From contig NZ_BCYZ01000011.1 of the NCBI RefSeq assembly GCF_001598455.1, positions 1 through 64,000 on the forward strand: 64,000 nucleotides of DNA, written 5' to 3'. Source of the stretch: Sphingomonas pruni NBRC 15498 (GTDB lineage: Bacteria > Pseudomonadota > Alphaproteobacteria > Sphingomonadales > Sphingomonadaceae). Both the position numbers and the translations under genes were made by a program. Below are positions 44,368 to 53,808 of this stretch, piece after piece. Each line of letters starts with the position of its first letter. Within the stretch, counting starts at the first letter, position 1. The notes under the pieces are model-generated. The model saw only the letters and a list, made by a program, of their open reading frames with translations, was not told the DNA's origin and did no database searches.

Positions 44368-46812
44368 ATGAGGCTCAACCGCACCGCATTGGCGATCGCC
44401 GCTTCCACGATCGCGCTGGCAACCAGTCATGCCGCTTTCGCTCAGGACACGCCAGCGGCGCCGCAAGCCGAGCCGGCCGCCAGCGATCAGGACGCCGCAC
44501 CCGGCAGCGAGATCATCGTCACGGGCACGCGCGTTGCCGGGCGCACCAAGCTCGACACCGCATCGCCGGTCGACGTTCTGAGCGGAAACAGCCTCCGCCA
44601 GCAGGGAACGACCGAGCTTGGCGCCGCGCTTGCGGCGGTCGCGCCGTCGATCGACTTTCCGCGTCCCTCAGCCGTCGACGGCACCGACGCGATCCGCCCA
44701 GCAACGCTGCGCGGCCTATCACCCGACCAGACGCTGGTGCTGATCAACAATGTTCGCGCGCACACCTCCGCGCTGCTCAACATCAACGGCTCGGTCGGCC
44801 GCGGGTCTGCGGCGACGGACCTAAATACCATTCCGACCGTCGCGCTCGACCGCATCGAAGTGCTGCGCGACGGCGCGTCGGCGCAATACGGGTCCGACGC
44901 GATCGCCGGCGTCGTCAACCTCCGCCTCCGCGAAGCGCGTTCGGGTGGCGGCGTGTCGACCACCTACGGTTTCTACAATACCGATATCGAGACCGCGCGC
45001 GGCGATCGCCATACCAATGGCGAGCACACCGTATCGGTGTCAGCATGGCAGGGCATCGGCTTCGGCCAGGACGGCTATCTGACCATCTCGGGCGAATTCG
45101 TTAATCGTCAGCCTACCAACCGCGCCGATTTCGACCCGCGCGTGACGCCCAGCGTCGTGACCGGCCGCTTCGGCGATCCGGCGGTTACCCAGTACAGCCT
45201 GTTCGCCAATTTCGGCACGTCGATCGGTGGCAATTGGAAGCTGTATGGCTGGGCCGGCTATCAGGATCGCGACAGCCGCAGCGCGGCCTTTCCTCGCCTG
45301 CGGACCGTCGTGATCTCTGGTGCGAACACCGTTGGCAACACCTTGACGCAATATCCCAATGGTTTTCTGCCGATCATCAATACCAAATCGCGCGATATCA
45401 ACACCGCGCTGGGTCTGAAGGGCGATCTCGCGGGTTGGGACGTCGATCTCAACGTCTCCTACGGCCGCAACAAGATCGGTTTCCGCACGCTGAATTCGGC
45501 CAACTACACCTATGGCGCGTCGACACCGACCAGCTTCTCCGACGGTGCGTTGATCTATGACCAACTGGTCGGCGGCCTCGACGTGTCCCGCAAGTTCGAC
45601 GTGTTCCAATCGCTCAACGTCGCATTTGGTGTCGAGGGGCGTCGCGAAGGCTTCCAGATCCAGGCGGGCGAGCCCGCATCTTACAATTCCGGCACCGCAT
45701 TCCCGCTCGCCCAGCCCGGCGCGCAAGGTTTTGTCGGCTTCGCACCGGTCAACGCGATCAATCGGCATCGCCAGAACGGATCGGTCTATCTCGATCTCGA
45801 AGCGCAGGTCACTGACAAGTTCCTGATCGGGATCGCTGGTCGCGGCGAGGACTATTCGGACTTCGGCACGACCGGCACCGGTAAGGTTTCGCTGCGGTAC
45901 GACTTCGCTCCGTGGTTCGCGCTGCGCGGCACCGCATCGACCGGCTTCCGCGCGCCGGCGCTGCAGCAGCAATATTTTACCTCGGTCGCGTCGGTGATTC
46001 AGAACGGCTCGCCACTACTGACCGGCCTTTACCCGTCGGTTTCTCCGGTAGCCACGGCATTGGGCGGCTTGCCGCTCAAGCCGGAAAAGTCGACCAACTT
46101 TTCCGCCGGCACGGTGATCCGCGTGGGCGGGTTCGACCTGACCGTCGACGGCTATTACATCAAAATCCGCGACCAGATCGGCCTGTCGGAGAACATCCAG
46201 GCGAGCTTCAGCCCGCAAGTCGCGGGAATCCTGGCGCCCTATGGCGTGCAGGCGGCGCGCTTCTTCATCAACGGCCTGGCATCGACCACGCAGGGCATCG
46301 ACGCGGTTGCGCATTACCGGCTGAAGTCAGCTGGCGCCGGCACGTTCGACTTCACGATCGCGGCCAACGTCAACAAGGTCGACATCACCAAGGTACCGAC
46401 GTCGACTGCGGTCAACCTCAATCCGGCCCCCACGCTGTTCGCGCGCAGCCGCATCCTGACGTTCGAGCAGGGTACGCCGGGCGAGAAGATCACCGGCTCG
46501 ATCGACTGGTCGCTCGACAATCTCGCCGCGACCGCACGCGTGACCTATTATGGCGACGTCAACCAGCCGGGCACGGCGGCCAGCGGTGCTGCCGATATCC
46601 ATACCGGACAGCACGCGATCACCGACTTTGAGCTGCGCTACCAGCCCAAGAAAGGCGCGCAGGTCGCGCTCGGCGTCAACAACCTGTTCGACATCTATCC
46701 GGACAGGACCATCGCGGCGAACAACACCACCGGTGTGGTCGGCTTCCCGTTCTACTCGCCGTTCGGGTTCAACGGGCGCTATCTCTATGCGCGTGTGGGC
46801 TTCAACTGGTAA
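44368..46812 (+). CDS. TonB-dependent receptor
   Basis: Outer-membrane receptor of 814 residues with signal peptide (ending HAAFA). A Pro/Ala linker leads to the TonB box region (GSEIIVTGTRV), the plug (TLRGLSPDQTLVLINNVR; DRIEVLRDGASAQYGSDAIA) and a barrel ending in VGFNW with terminal aromatic residue, as required for BAM recognition. No STN domain. VLINNVRAHTSAL is typical of the iron-siderophore/vitamin subgroup often with unknown ligand. It is a single-gene unit closed by a hairpin. Confidence 0.93.
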   Translation: MRLNRTALAIAASTIALATSHAAFAQDTPAAPQAEPAASDQDAAPGSEIIVTGTRVAGRTKLDTASPVDVLSGNSLRQQGTTELGAALAAVAPSIDFPRPSAVDGTDAIRPATLRGLSPDQTLVLINNVRAHTSALLNINGSVGRGSAATDLNTIPTVALDRIEVLRDGASAQYGSDAIAGVVNLRLREARSGGGVSTTYGFYNTDIETARGDRHTNGEHTVSVSAWQGIGFGQDGYLTISGEFVNRQPTNRADFDPRVTPSVVTGRFGDPAVTQYSLFANFGTSIGGNWKLYGWAGYQDRDSRSAAFPRLRTVVISGANTVGNTLTQYPNGFLPIINTKSRDINTALGLKGDLAGWDVDLNVSYGRNKIGFRTLNSANYTYGASTPTSFSDGALIYDQLVGGLDVSRKFDVFQSLNVAFGVEGRREGFQIQAGEPASYNSGTAFPLAQPGAQGFVGFAPVNAINRHRQNGSVYLDLEAQVTDKFLIGIAGRGEDYSDFGTTGTGKVSLRYDFAPWFALRGTASTGFRAPALQQQYFTSVASVIQNGSPLLTGLYPSVSPVATALGGLPLKPEKSTNFSAGTVIRVGGFDLTVDGYYIKIRDQIGLSENIQASFSPQVAGILAPYGVQAARFFINGLASTTQGIDAVAHYRLKSAGAGTFDFTIAANVNKVDITKVPTSTAVNLNPAPTLFARSRILTFEQGTPGEKITGSIDWSLDNLAATARVTYYGDVNQPGTAASGAADIHTGQHAITDFELRYQPKKGAQVALGVNNLFDIYPDRTIAANNTTGVVGFPFYSPFGFNGRYLYARVGFNW

Positions 46813-46828
46813 GGGACAGGCAAGACAC

Positions 46829-46856
46829 GGCGGCGCGGTCACAAAACCGCGCCGCC
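46829..46856 (+). terminator. Hairpin after the TonB receptor gene
   Basis: GGCGGCGCGGT and ACCGCGCCGCC form a perfect 11-bp stem with a six-base loop, 17 bases after the stop codon. No T tract follows, so it may work with Rho or only stabilise the message end. Confidence 0.55.
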
Positions 46857-46860
46857 ACGG

Positions 46861-46889
46861 TTGACAGAATCACCTCACTCCCTTAGGCG
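46861..46889 (+). promoter_or_regulatory. Candidate promoter of rplU-rpmA
   Basis: A perfect TTGACA at 46861-46866 stands just after the upstream hairpin. The -10 element at 17 bases spacing (TAGGCG) is poor, which is common in sphingomonads. RNA start would be about 60 bases before rplU. Confidence 0.4.
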
Positions 46890-46952
46890 CGCCCCTTCAA
46901 CCGTGGGGCCCCGGCCTTCGCGGGCATACGGATTTGAAAGAGAAATAGGGCC

Positions 46953-47333
46953 ATGTTCGCAGTCGTGCGCACGGGCGGCAAGCAATATCGCGTCGCCGCC
47001 GGAGACAAGATCGTCGTCGAGAAGATCGACGGAGAAGCCGGTAGCTCGGTGACGCTGGGCGACGTCCTGCTCGCCGGCGAGGGCTCGGACCTGCAGTCGA
47101 CCGACGGCCTGACCGTCGCCGCCGAGATCGTCGCACAGGCGAAGGGCGAGAAGGTCATCGTCTTCAAGAAGCGCCGTCGTCACAATTATCGCCGCCGCAA
47201 CGGCCACCGCCAGAACCACACGATCCTGAAGATCGTGTCGATCGGCGCCGCCGAAAAGAAGGCCGCGCCCAAGAAGGCCGCCGCCAAGAAGACTGACGAG
47301 GCCGGCGCTGAAGCCCCGGCTGCCGAAGCTTAA
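46953..47333 (+). CDS. rplU: 50S ribosomal protein L21
   Basis: The first ~100 residues are a complete L21: [51 protein letters not shown]. An additional C-terminal tail of about 25 Lys/Ala/Glu-rich residues ([20 protein letters not shown]) is usual in sphingomonads. Binds 23S rRNA in the large subunit. Followed by rpmA after 18 bases. Confidence 0.97.
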   Translation: MFAVVRTGGKQYRVAAGDKIVVEKIDGEAGSSVTLGDVLLAGEGSDLQSTDGLTVAAEIVAQAKGEKVIVFKKRRRHNYRRRNGHRQNHTILKIVSIGAAEKKAAPKKAAAKKTDEAGAEAPAAEA

Positions 47334-47351
47334 GTTCGAGGAAGAGTAGAG

Positions 47352-47621
47352 ATGGCACATAAGAAAGCAGGCGGTTCGTCGCGCAACGGTCGCGATTCGG
47401 CTGGCCGTCGCCTCGGTGTGAAGAAGTTCGGCGGACAGGAAGTCGTTGCCGGCAACATCATCGTGCGTCAGCGCGGGACCAAATTCTATGCCGGCCGCAA
47501 TGTCGGCATGGGCAAGGACCATACCCTTTTTGCGCTTACCGACGGTCGCGTGACCTTCCACGAGGGCAAGCTCGGCCGAAAGTTCTGCTCGGTAGACATT
47601 ATGGCGCAAGCCGCAGAATAA
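47352..47621 (+). CDS. rpmA: 50S ribosomal protein L27
   Basis: 89 residues with the diagnostic N terminus [20 protein letters not shown], which reaches the peptidyl-transferase centre, and the motif [20 protein letters not shown]. Operon with rplU; ObgE, which often follows these genes, is here 2.7 kb downstream at 50364. Confidence 0.97.
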   Translation: MAHKKAGGSSRNGRDSAGRRLGVKKFGGQEVVAGNIIVRQRGTKFYAGRNVGMGKDHTLFALTDGRVTFHEGKLGRKFCSVDIMAQAAE

Positions 47622-47622
47622 C

Positions 47623-47715
47623 GGGCAACCGCACGGGTTGCCCACCAGGGCGACCCGGGTCTCGGGCTAACCAGAGACCGAACAAGGGAGACGGGTCGCC
47701 CCGGCTCCCTTTTTT
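47623..47715 (+). terminator. Terminator region after rpmA with alternative stems
   Basis: Three hairpins follow rpmA. First GGGCAACC/GGTTGCCC (47623-47643). Then GGGAG.CGGG/CCCG.CTCCC with a TCGC loop (47686-47709) and six Ts, a proper intrinsic terminator. A competing stem, GGGCGACCC (47648-47656) with GGGTCGCCC (47693-47701) around GGTCTC/GAGACC, uses the same bases as the terminator stem, so both cannot form together. Confidence 0.7.
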
Positions 47716-47790
47716 CATGCTCCCTCCACTTCCGGGTCGCGGAAACGTCATATCGACGTGCGAGCGGCCCGGCACGACACGGAGAGTGAG

Positions 47791-48342
47791 ATGTTCGCGC
47801 GGACCAAGAGACTGACATTACGCCCCGGCTGGCCCGAGGACGCCGCCGAGATCGCGCAGGCGATCGGGCACGAGCAAGTCGTGACCAAGCTGTCGCGGGT
47901 GCCGTGGCCCTATACCGAGGCACATGCCGCCGAATGGCTGGCGACGTCGCGCGCCAAGGACAATGTGTCGCTATCGATCCTCGCGCACGAGGAAGCTACC
48001 CCACGCCTGGTCGGCGGGATCGGCATCCACCCTGCTGAGGATATGGACGGCCACGAGCTCGGCTATTGGTTGACTCCCGATGCCTGGGGCCGTGGCTATG
48101 CGACCGAGGCAGGCCGCGCCGTCTTAGGAATCGCGCGCTATGCGATGGGCTTGAAGAGCCTGCGTTCGCGCTATTACGTGGACAATCCGGCCTCGGGCAA
48201 CGTGTTGAGGAAGCTCGGCTTCAGGCCGACCGGGCGGATGAATACCTATAGCCTGGCGCGCCAGCGTGAGGCCGAGAGCATCACGCTGGCGCTCGACTTC
48301 GACGCCGATGCGCCGCTTTGCCGAATGCCGATCGCGGCCTGA
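47791..48342 (+). CDS. GNAT N-acetyltransferase (RimJ/RimL type)
   Basis: A 183-residue GNAT protein. Strands and acetyl-CoA loop are seen in LGYWLTPDAWGRGYATEAGR, followed by SRYYVDNPASGNVLRKLGFR, the classic end of the RimJ/RimL group that acetylates protein N termini or antibiotics. ATG at 47791 follows GGAGAG; a GTG at 47758 is a weaker option. The substrate cannot be told. Confidence 0.88.
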   Translation: MFARTKRLTLRPGWPEDAAEIAQAIGHEQVVTKLSRVPWPYTEAHAAEWLATSRAKDNVSLSILAHEEATPRLVGGIGIHPAEDMDGHELGYWLTPDAWGRGYATEAGRAVLGIARYAMGLKSLRSRYYVDNPASGNVLRKLGFRPTGRMNTYSLARQREAESITLALDFDADAPLCRMPIAA

Positions 48343-48347
48343 GTCTC

Positions 48348-48382
48348 AATCCGCCGCCCGGGACCGCGCCGGGCGGCGGATT
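48348..48382 (+). terminator. Terminator after the acetyltransferase gene
   Basis: AATCCGCCGCCC and GGGCGGCGGATT form a perfect 12-bp stem with an 11-base loop, followed by a short T-rich GATTT. It separates the acetyltransferase from the TetR gene. Confidence 0.65.
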
Positions 48383-48415
48383 GATTTCATGCCCGGAAGC
48401 GCCGAGAGGTCATCC

Positions 48416-49012
48416 ATGTCCGTGACCCCGCTTCCGATCCGCCGTCGCCTGAGCCCCGAGGAATCGCGCGAAGCCGCGCTGGAGGCGGCCCGCAGCCTGC
48501 TCGTCGAACTCGGCCCACAAGCGGTGACATTGAAGGCGGTGGCCGCGCGCATCGGCCGGACGCATGCCAATCTGCTCCATCATTTCGGCTCCGCGGCGGG
48601 GCTGCAGAAAGCGCTGATCGAGCGGATGGCGGAGTTCATTTCGACCACCATCCGCGAAACCGTGATTCGCCAGCGCGCCGGCGATCAGAATCCGCGCGAA
48701 GTCGTCGACCTGGCGTTCGACGCTTTCGACACCGGTGGCGCGGGGGCGCTCGCCAGCTGGATGATCCTGTCGGGAAATGAGGACGCGCTCGACCCGATCC
48801 TGAAAGCCATCCACGATCTGGTCGACGAATTGACCGAAGGTCATTCGAAACAGGATCGCCCGATCGAGGACGAGACGTTGCAGCTCGTCATCATGGCGCT
48901 CGGCGACGCCTTGTTCGGCGCGCCCCTCGCCCGTGTCCTCGGCCTGCCGCGCGACCGCGCGCGCCAGCTAGCCTTCGAAGCATTGTCCGCCGGAAGCGCG
49001 ACAAGGGGCTGA
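48416..49012 (+). CDS. TetR-family transcriptional regulator
   Basis: A 198-residue repressor. Helix-turn-helix in residues 15-60 (REAALEAARSLLVELGPQAV; TLKAVAARIGRTHANLLHHF), then the ligand/dimer domain (LASWMILSGNEDALDPILKA). The ATG at 48416 with GAGAGGT upstream is preferred over one nine codons earlier. No obvious target gene is adjacent. Confidence 0.88.
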   Translation: MSVTPLPIRRRLSPEESREAALEAARSLLVELGPQAVTLKAVAARIGRTHANLLHHFGSAAGLQKALIERMAEFISTTIRETVIRQRAGDQNPREVVDLAFDAFDTGGAGALASWMILSGNEDALDPILKAIHDLVDELTEGHSKQDRPIEDETLQLVIMALGDALFGAPLARVLGLPRDRARQLAFEALSAGSATRG

Positions 49013-49097
49013 CGTCCCGGCGCGATTGGAACACGGTCAATAGCGGGTGGGACGCTGACCGCCTTCCCGCCGGGGTCAGGCATCCTAGATCGCGTCT

Positions 49098-49274
49098 ATG
49101 CCTTTCGTCCCCGAAACCAATCCTTTGATATGCCGAATCCTTGGACATCGCCGCTCGCAGCGCGTCTGGCACGAGGGCGATGGTTATCGCGCCCAGTGCA
49201 AACGCTGCGGCGTGGACTTGTTCAGGCCGCGTGGAGCGCCGAGCTGGCGGACGTCTGCGGGCGCCCGCGACTGA
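49098..49274 (+). CDS. 58-residue Cys-containing protein (hypothetical)
   Basis: Too short for most gene finders. The sequence reads PLICRILGHRRSQRVWHEGD, then GYRAQCKRCGVDLFRPRGAP. Cys and His residues (C...H...CKRCG) could make a small zinc site, and the arrangement resembles short Cys-rich proteins seen in related genomes. Its end overlaps the convergent AraC-family gene by 53 bases. No clear Shine-Dalgarno site. Confidence 0.5.
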   Translation: MPFVPETNPLICRILGHRRSQRVWHEGDGYRAQCKRCGVDLFRPRGAPSWRTSAGARD

Positions 49275-50232
49275 ACGCGCGATAATCCGACGGGGTCATG
49301 CCAAAGCGCTCGCGGAACAACCGTCCCAGATAGGCTGCGTCGCAGAAACCCCAGCGCTCGGCGATATCGGCGATCCGGTCGTGATCGGACGGATCACTCA
49401 ACGTTGTGGCGACGCGTTCCAGCCTTCGCCGCATGACATAAGCGTGGACGCCGCCCTCAGCCGCGAACAAACGGTAAAGCGCCGATCGCGACACGCCCAA
49501 GGTGCGGCATAGATTGGCGACGGAAAGCGTCGCCGAACCAAGTCGCATCTCGATCTCCGCGCGTGCCCGCATAAGTGCTGCTCCCGCGACGGCATCGGGA
49601 GCGGCTTCACCACCCCTGCCCTGCGCGACTGCAACCGCCAGCAGATCGAGCACCGATGCCGCCAGGCGGCCGCCTTGCTCGACCGGCAGGCGATCGGCGC
49701 CGCGCCAAATCTGCAACAGGTGTTCGCGCAGCAACGTCGCCGTGTCGGGAGCGATCGTTAGCCCGTGCAGCGATGCGACGCTGGGCAGGAATTGTTCGGC
49801 AAGCGCGCGGGGTACATGGAAATAGGCTGTTGAGCTTGCTTCCGAGACGTGCGCCTGCGGCTGCGCCATGTCGGTCAACACTATCGATCCGGTTGACCCG
49901 GCGAACGGCGTTCCATTCATGTCGCCCAGCGCGCCGCCCCGGAACCGGACGTTGACCACCAGGTCGTCGACGCCGTCGGCCGCCACCATGGCTCGCGTGC
50001 GGTCGAAATACTGACCGGTGATCGTCGAGAAGTGGATTTTGAGCGGTCCCAACGTGACCAGATCACTGGCGACATCGAACGGCTCGTGAGGGCGTGTCTC
50101 GTAGAGACGGCCTGCGGTCGAGGGCGATCGACCCCGCCAGGCGTCGTGGCGATCCTTTTCCGGAAGGTCGGCGGTTGAAAAGCGCCCGGTGAAGATCGCC
50201 GTTCCGACTGGATATTGGATACAATTGACCAC
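49222..50232 (-). CDS. AraC-family transcriptional regulator
   Basis: The C-terminal ~110 residues hold two helix-turn-helix motifs (VANLCRTLGVSRSALYRLFA; DIAERWGFCDAAYLGRLFRE, then FGMTPSDYRAF). The N-terminal part is the AraC-like ligand domain (HEPFDVASDLVTLGPLKIHF). The start is unsure: GTG at 50232 has GAGGGGG seven bases before it; an ATG at 50298 would add 22 residues. Divergent from obgE. Confidence 0.85.
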   Translation of the reverse strand: MVNCIQYPVGTAIFTGRFSTADLPEKDRHDAWRGRSPSTAGRLYETRPHEPFDVASDLVTLGPLKIHFSTITGQYFDRTRAMVAADGVDDLVVNVRFRGGALGDMNGTPFAGSTGSIVLTDMAQPQAHVSEASSTAYFHVPRALAEQFLPSVASLHGLTIAPDTATLLREHLLQIWRGADRLPVEQGGRLAASVLDLLAVAVAQGRGGEAAPDAVAGAALMRARAEIEMRLGSATLSVANLCRTLGVSRSALYRLFAAEGGVHAYVMRRRLERVATTLSDPSDHDRIADIAERWGFCDAAYLGRLFRERFGMTPSDYRAFSRGRPQTSASSALHAA

Positions 50233-50333
50233 GACGCGCCCCCTCGCCGGTCCTCTTATGTGCGCCGCAACAAAATAGGTAAACAACGCATTGGCCATCT
50301 GGTCCAAATTCGGGAATGGCGGTTGGGGGTTAG

Positions 50334-51410
<1,077 letters not shown>

Positions 51411-51459
51411 TCGTATCGCCGGTAGCGGGCCGGCGCGGCGCCCGCTAAGCGAAAGCGCG

Positions 51460-52578
51460 ATGCCGGAGATTTCGCCCTTTGCCGCCGCGCGCTGCCCGCG
51501 CCTGATCGTCAAGGTCGGGTCGTCGCTGCTCGTGACGCCGGAAGGCGAGGTGCGGCGCGATTGGCTGGCGGGCGTCGCGGCCGACATCGCCGCGGCCGCG
51601 CGGCAGGGACAGCAGGTCGCGATCGTCTCGTCGGGCGCGATCGCGCTCGGCGCGCGGCGGCTCAAGCTCGCCAAGGGTGGACGCGCGAGCCTGGAAGACG
51701 CCCAGGCGGCGGCGGCGACCGGCCAGATCGCGCTGAGCCAGGTCTGGGCCGAATGTCTCGGCGCCGAAGGGCTGACCGCGGCCCAGATGCTGGTCACGCT
51801 CGACGATCTCGAGGATCGGCGCCGTTATCTCAATGCCGCGGCGACCCTGGGCCGGCTGCTCGGTCTCGGCGTGGTACCGGTGATCAACGAGAACGATTCG
51901 GTCGCGACCGAGGAAATCCGGTTCGGCGACAACGACCGGCTGGCGGCGCGGGTCGCACAGGCGGCGGGCGCCCAGGGCGTGCTGCTGCTGTCTGATATCG
52001 ACGGCCTTTACGACCGCGATCCTTCTCAGCCCGGCGCGACCCTGATCGAGCGCGTGACGCGGATCGACGGCGCAATCGAGGCGATGGCCGGCGGATCGCT
52101 ATCGGGCATGGGCTCGGGCGGCATGATCTCCAAGATTCAGGCGGCGAAGATCGCGACCCGCGCGGGCATCGCGCTGGCGATCGCTTCGGGACGGGTCGAC
52201 CACCCTTTCGCGCGCTATGTCGAGACCGGGCACGGCACCCTGTTCCCCGCGCAGCGCAGCGCGCCGGCACGCAAGGCGTGGCTGGGTGGACGGCTGACGG
52301 TGCGCGGGACCGTCCATATCGATGCCGGCGCGGTCGCCGCGCTCAACGAAGGCAGGAGTCTCCTCCCCGCCGGCGCGACGCGGATCGAAGGCGCGTTCGC
52401 CCGCGGCGACCTGATCGCGATCGCCGGTCCGGACGGCGTCGTCGCCAGCGGGCTCGCCGAATATGACGCCGCCGAGGCGACGCGGATTGCCGGCAAGCGT
52501 AGCGACGAGGCCGCGGCGATCCTCGGCTATGCGCCGCGCGCCGCTCTGGTCCACCGCAACCATATGGTGTTGGCGTGA
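51460..52578 (+). CDS. proB: Glutamate 5-kinase
   Basis: First step of proline synthesis (glutamate to glutamyl phosphate). 372 residues: amino-acid-kinase domain (LIVKVGSSLLVTPEGE; AIVSSGAIALGARRL; VINENDSVATEEIRFGDND; SGMGSGGMISKIQAAKIA) and C-terminal PUA domain (RGTVHIDAGAVAALNEGRSL). The ATG at 51460 starts the conserved part; a longer frame overlaps obgE. Its stop overlaps the next gene. Confidence 0.96.
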   Translation: MPEISPFAAARCPRLIVKVGSSLLVTPEGEVRRDWLAGVAADIAAAARQGQQVAIVSSGAIALGARRLKLAKGGRASLEDAQAAAATGQIALSQVWAECLGAEGLTAAQMLVTLDDLEDRRRYLNAAATLGRLLGLGVVPVINENDSVATEEIRFGDNDRLAARVAQAAGAQGVLLLSDIDGLYDRDPSQPGATLIERVTRIDGAIEAMAGGSLSGMGSGGMISKIQAAKIATRAGIALAIASGRVDHPFARYVETGHGTLFPAQRSAPARKAWLGGRLTVRGTVHIDAGAVAALNEGRSLLPAGATRIEGAFARGDLIAIAGPDGVVASGLAEYDAAEATRIAGKRSDEAAAILGYAPRAALVHRNHMVLA

Positions 52579-53480
52579 CGCTGATCGCGGTTACCGGCGG
52601 CACCGGGTTCGTCGGCAGTCACCTGATCGAGCACGCGCTTGCCGAGGGCCATCAATTGCGCGCGCTGACGCGCCGGCCGCAACCCGACCACGCCGGCATG
52701 ACCTGGGTAGAAGGTGCGCTCGGCAATCCCGACAGCATGGCGGCCCTGGTCCAGGGCACGGACGCCGTCCTGCATATCGCCGGTGTGATAAACGCGCCCG
52801 ATCGCGCCGGGTTCGCGGCGGGCAATATCGAAGGGACGCGCGTCCTGATTGCCGCGGCCGAAGCCGCCGGGATCCGCCGTTTCGTCCAGGTCTCGTCGTT
52901 GACCGCGCGCGAACCCGATCTGTCGCTCTATGGCTGGTCGAAGGCCGAGGCGGACCGATTGCTGATGGCAAGCACGCTCGACTGGACCATCGTCCGCCCG
53001 CCAGCGATCTTCGGTCCGCGCGACCAGGAGATGCTCGAGCTGTTCAAGCTGGCGAAGCGCCATGTGCTACCGCTGCCCCCGGCCGGCGGGCGAATGTCGG
53101 CAATCGCGGTCGGCGAACTCGTGCGCCTATTGCTGGCGCTTTCCACCAGCAACGCTTTGATCCGCGAAATCGTCGAGCCCGATGACGGTGCCCCCAACGG
53201 CTGGGACCATCGCGACTTCGCCCGCGCGATCGGCGCCGCGATGGGCAGCAAAATCGTGCCTCTTCCCCTACCCCGCCCGGTACTGAACGCCATCGCCGCG
53301 CTCGACGGCCTGTTGCGCGGCAAGAACGCCAAGCTGACTCCCGACCGCGTAGCCTATTTCTGCCATCCCGATTGGGTCAGCCACAAGACGCCGCCGAAGG
53401 ACATTTGGGAGTCCCGCCAGGATACCCGATCGGCGCTGGCAGCGACGGCGCAATGGTATCGCGCCCAAGGGTTGCTATAA
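52575..53480 (+). CDS. Extended SDR (NAD(P)-dependent epimerase type), probable ceramide reductase
   Basis: A 301-residue extended SDR. Cofactor motif VTGGTGFVGSHL at the N terminus; LSLYGWSKAEAD supplies the Tyr-x3-Lys active site. GTG start overlaps the proB stop. It precedes the ACP and serine palmitoyltransferase genes. In Caulobacter a gene of this kind beside spt (CerR) reduces the keto group of the sphingolipid intermediate, so this role is inferred from context. A yfcH- or dTDP-sugar-like reductase is the alternative. Confidence 0.75.
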   Translation: MTLIAVTGGTGFVGSHLIEHALAEGHQLRALTRRPQPDHAGMTWVEGALGNPDSMAALVQGTDAVLHIAGVINAPDRAGFAAGNIEGTRVLIAAAEAAGIRRFVQVSSLTAREPDLSLYGWSKAEADRLLMASTLDWTIVRPPAIFGPRDQEMLELFKLAKRHVLPLPPAGGRMSAIAVGELVRLLLALSTSNALIREIVEPDDGAPNGWDHRDFARAIGAAMGSKIVPLPLPRPVLNAIAALDGLLRGKNAKLTPDRVAYFCHPDWVSHKTPPKDIWESRQDTRSALAATAQWYRAQGLL

Positions 53481-53540
53481 CGCCGGCCAATTCCCGCCGC
53501 ATTTGGCGGGCAACGCCTTCGCGAGAACAAGGGAAAAACC

Positions 53541-53786
53541 ATGAGCGACCGCGCAGCAATTTTCGACACCGTCACCGGCCTGATCCAGCCGTTCAACAAG
53601 AAAGGCGTCGCTTTGTCGGACGCCACCACGTTCCAGCATGACCTGGAATGGGATTCGCTGACCGTGATGGATTTCGTCGCGGCGATCGAGGACGAGTTCG
53701 ACATCATCATCACGATGAACATGCAGGCCGAGATCGAGACGGTCGGCCAGCTCGTCGACGCCGTCCAGAAGCTCAAGGCCGCCTGA
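53541..53786 (+). CDS. Acyl carrier protein for sphingolipid synthesis
   Basis: An 81-residue ACP; the phosphopantetheine Ser lies in EWDSLTVMDFVAAIEDEF. It is not the housekeeping AcpP (no fab neighbours) but stands 22 bases before the serine palmitoyltransferase gene; in Caulobacter and Sphingomonas such an ACP supplies the acyl chain to Spt. Confidence 0.9.
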   Translation: MSDRAAIFDTVTGLIQPFNKKGVALSDATTFQHDLEWDSLTVMDFVAAIEDEFDIIITMNMQAEIETVGQLVDAVQKLKAA

Positions 53787-53808
53787 TCCGGTGGATGGGG
53801 AACAGAGA

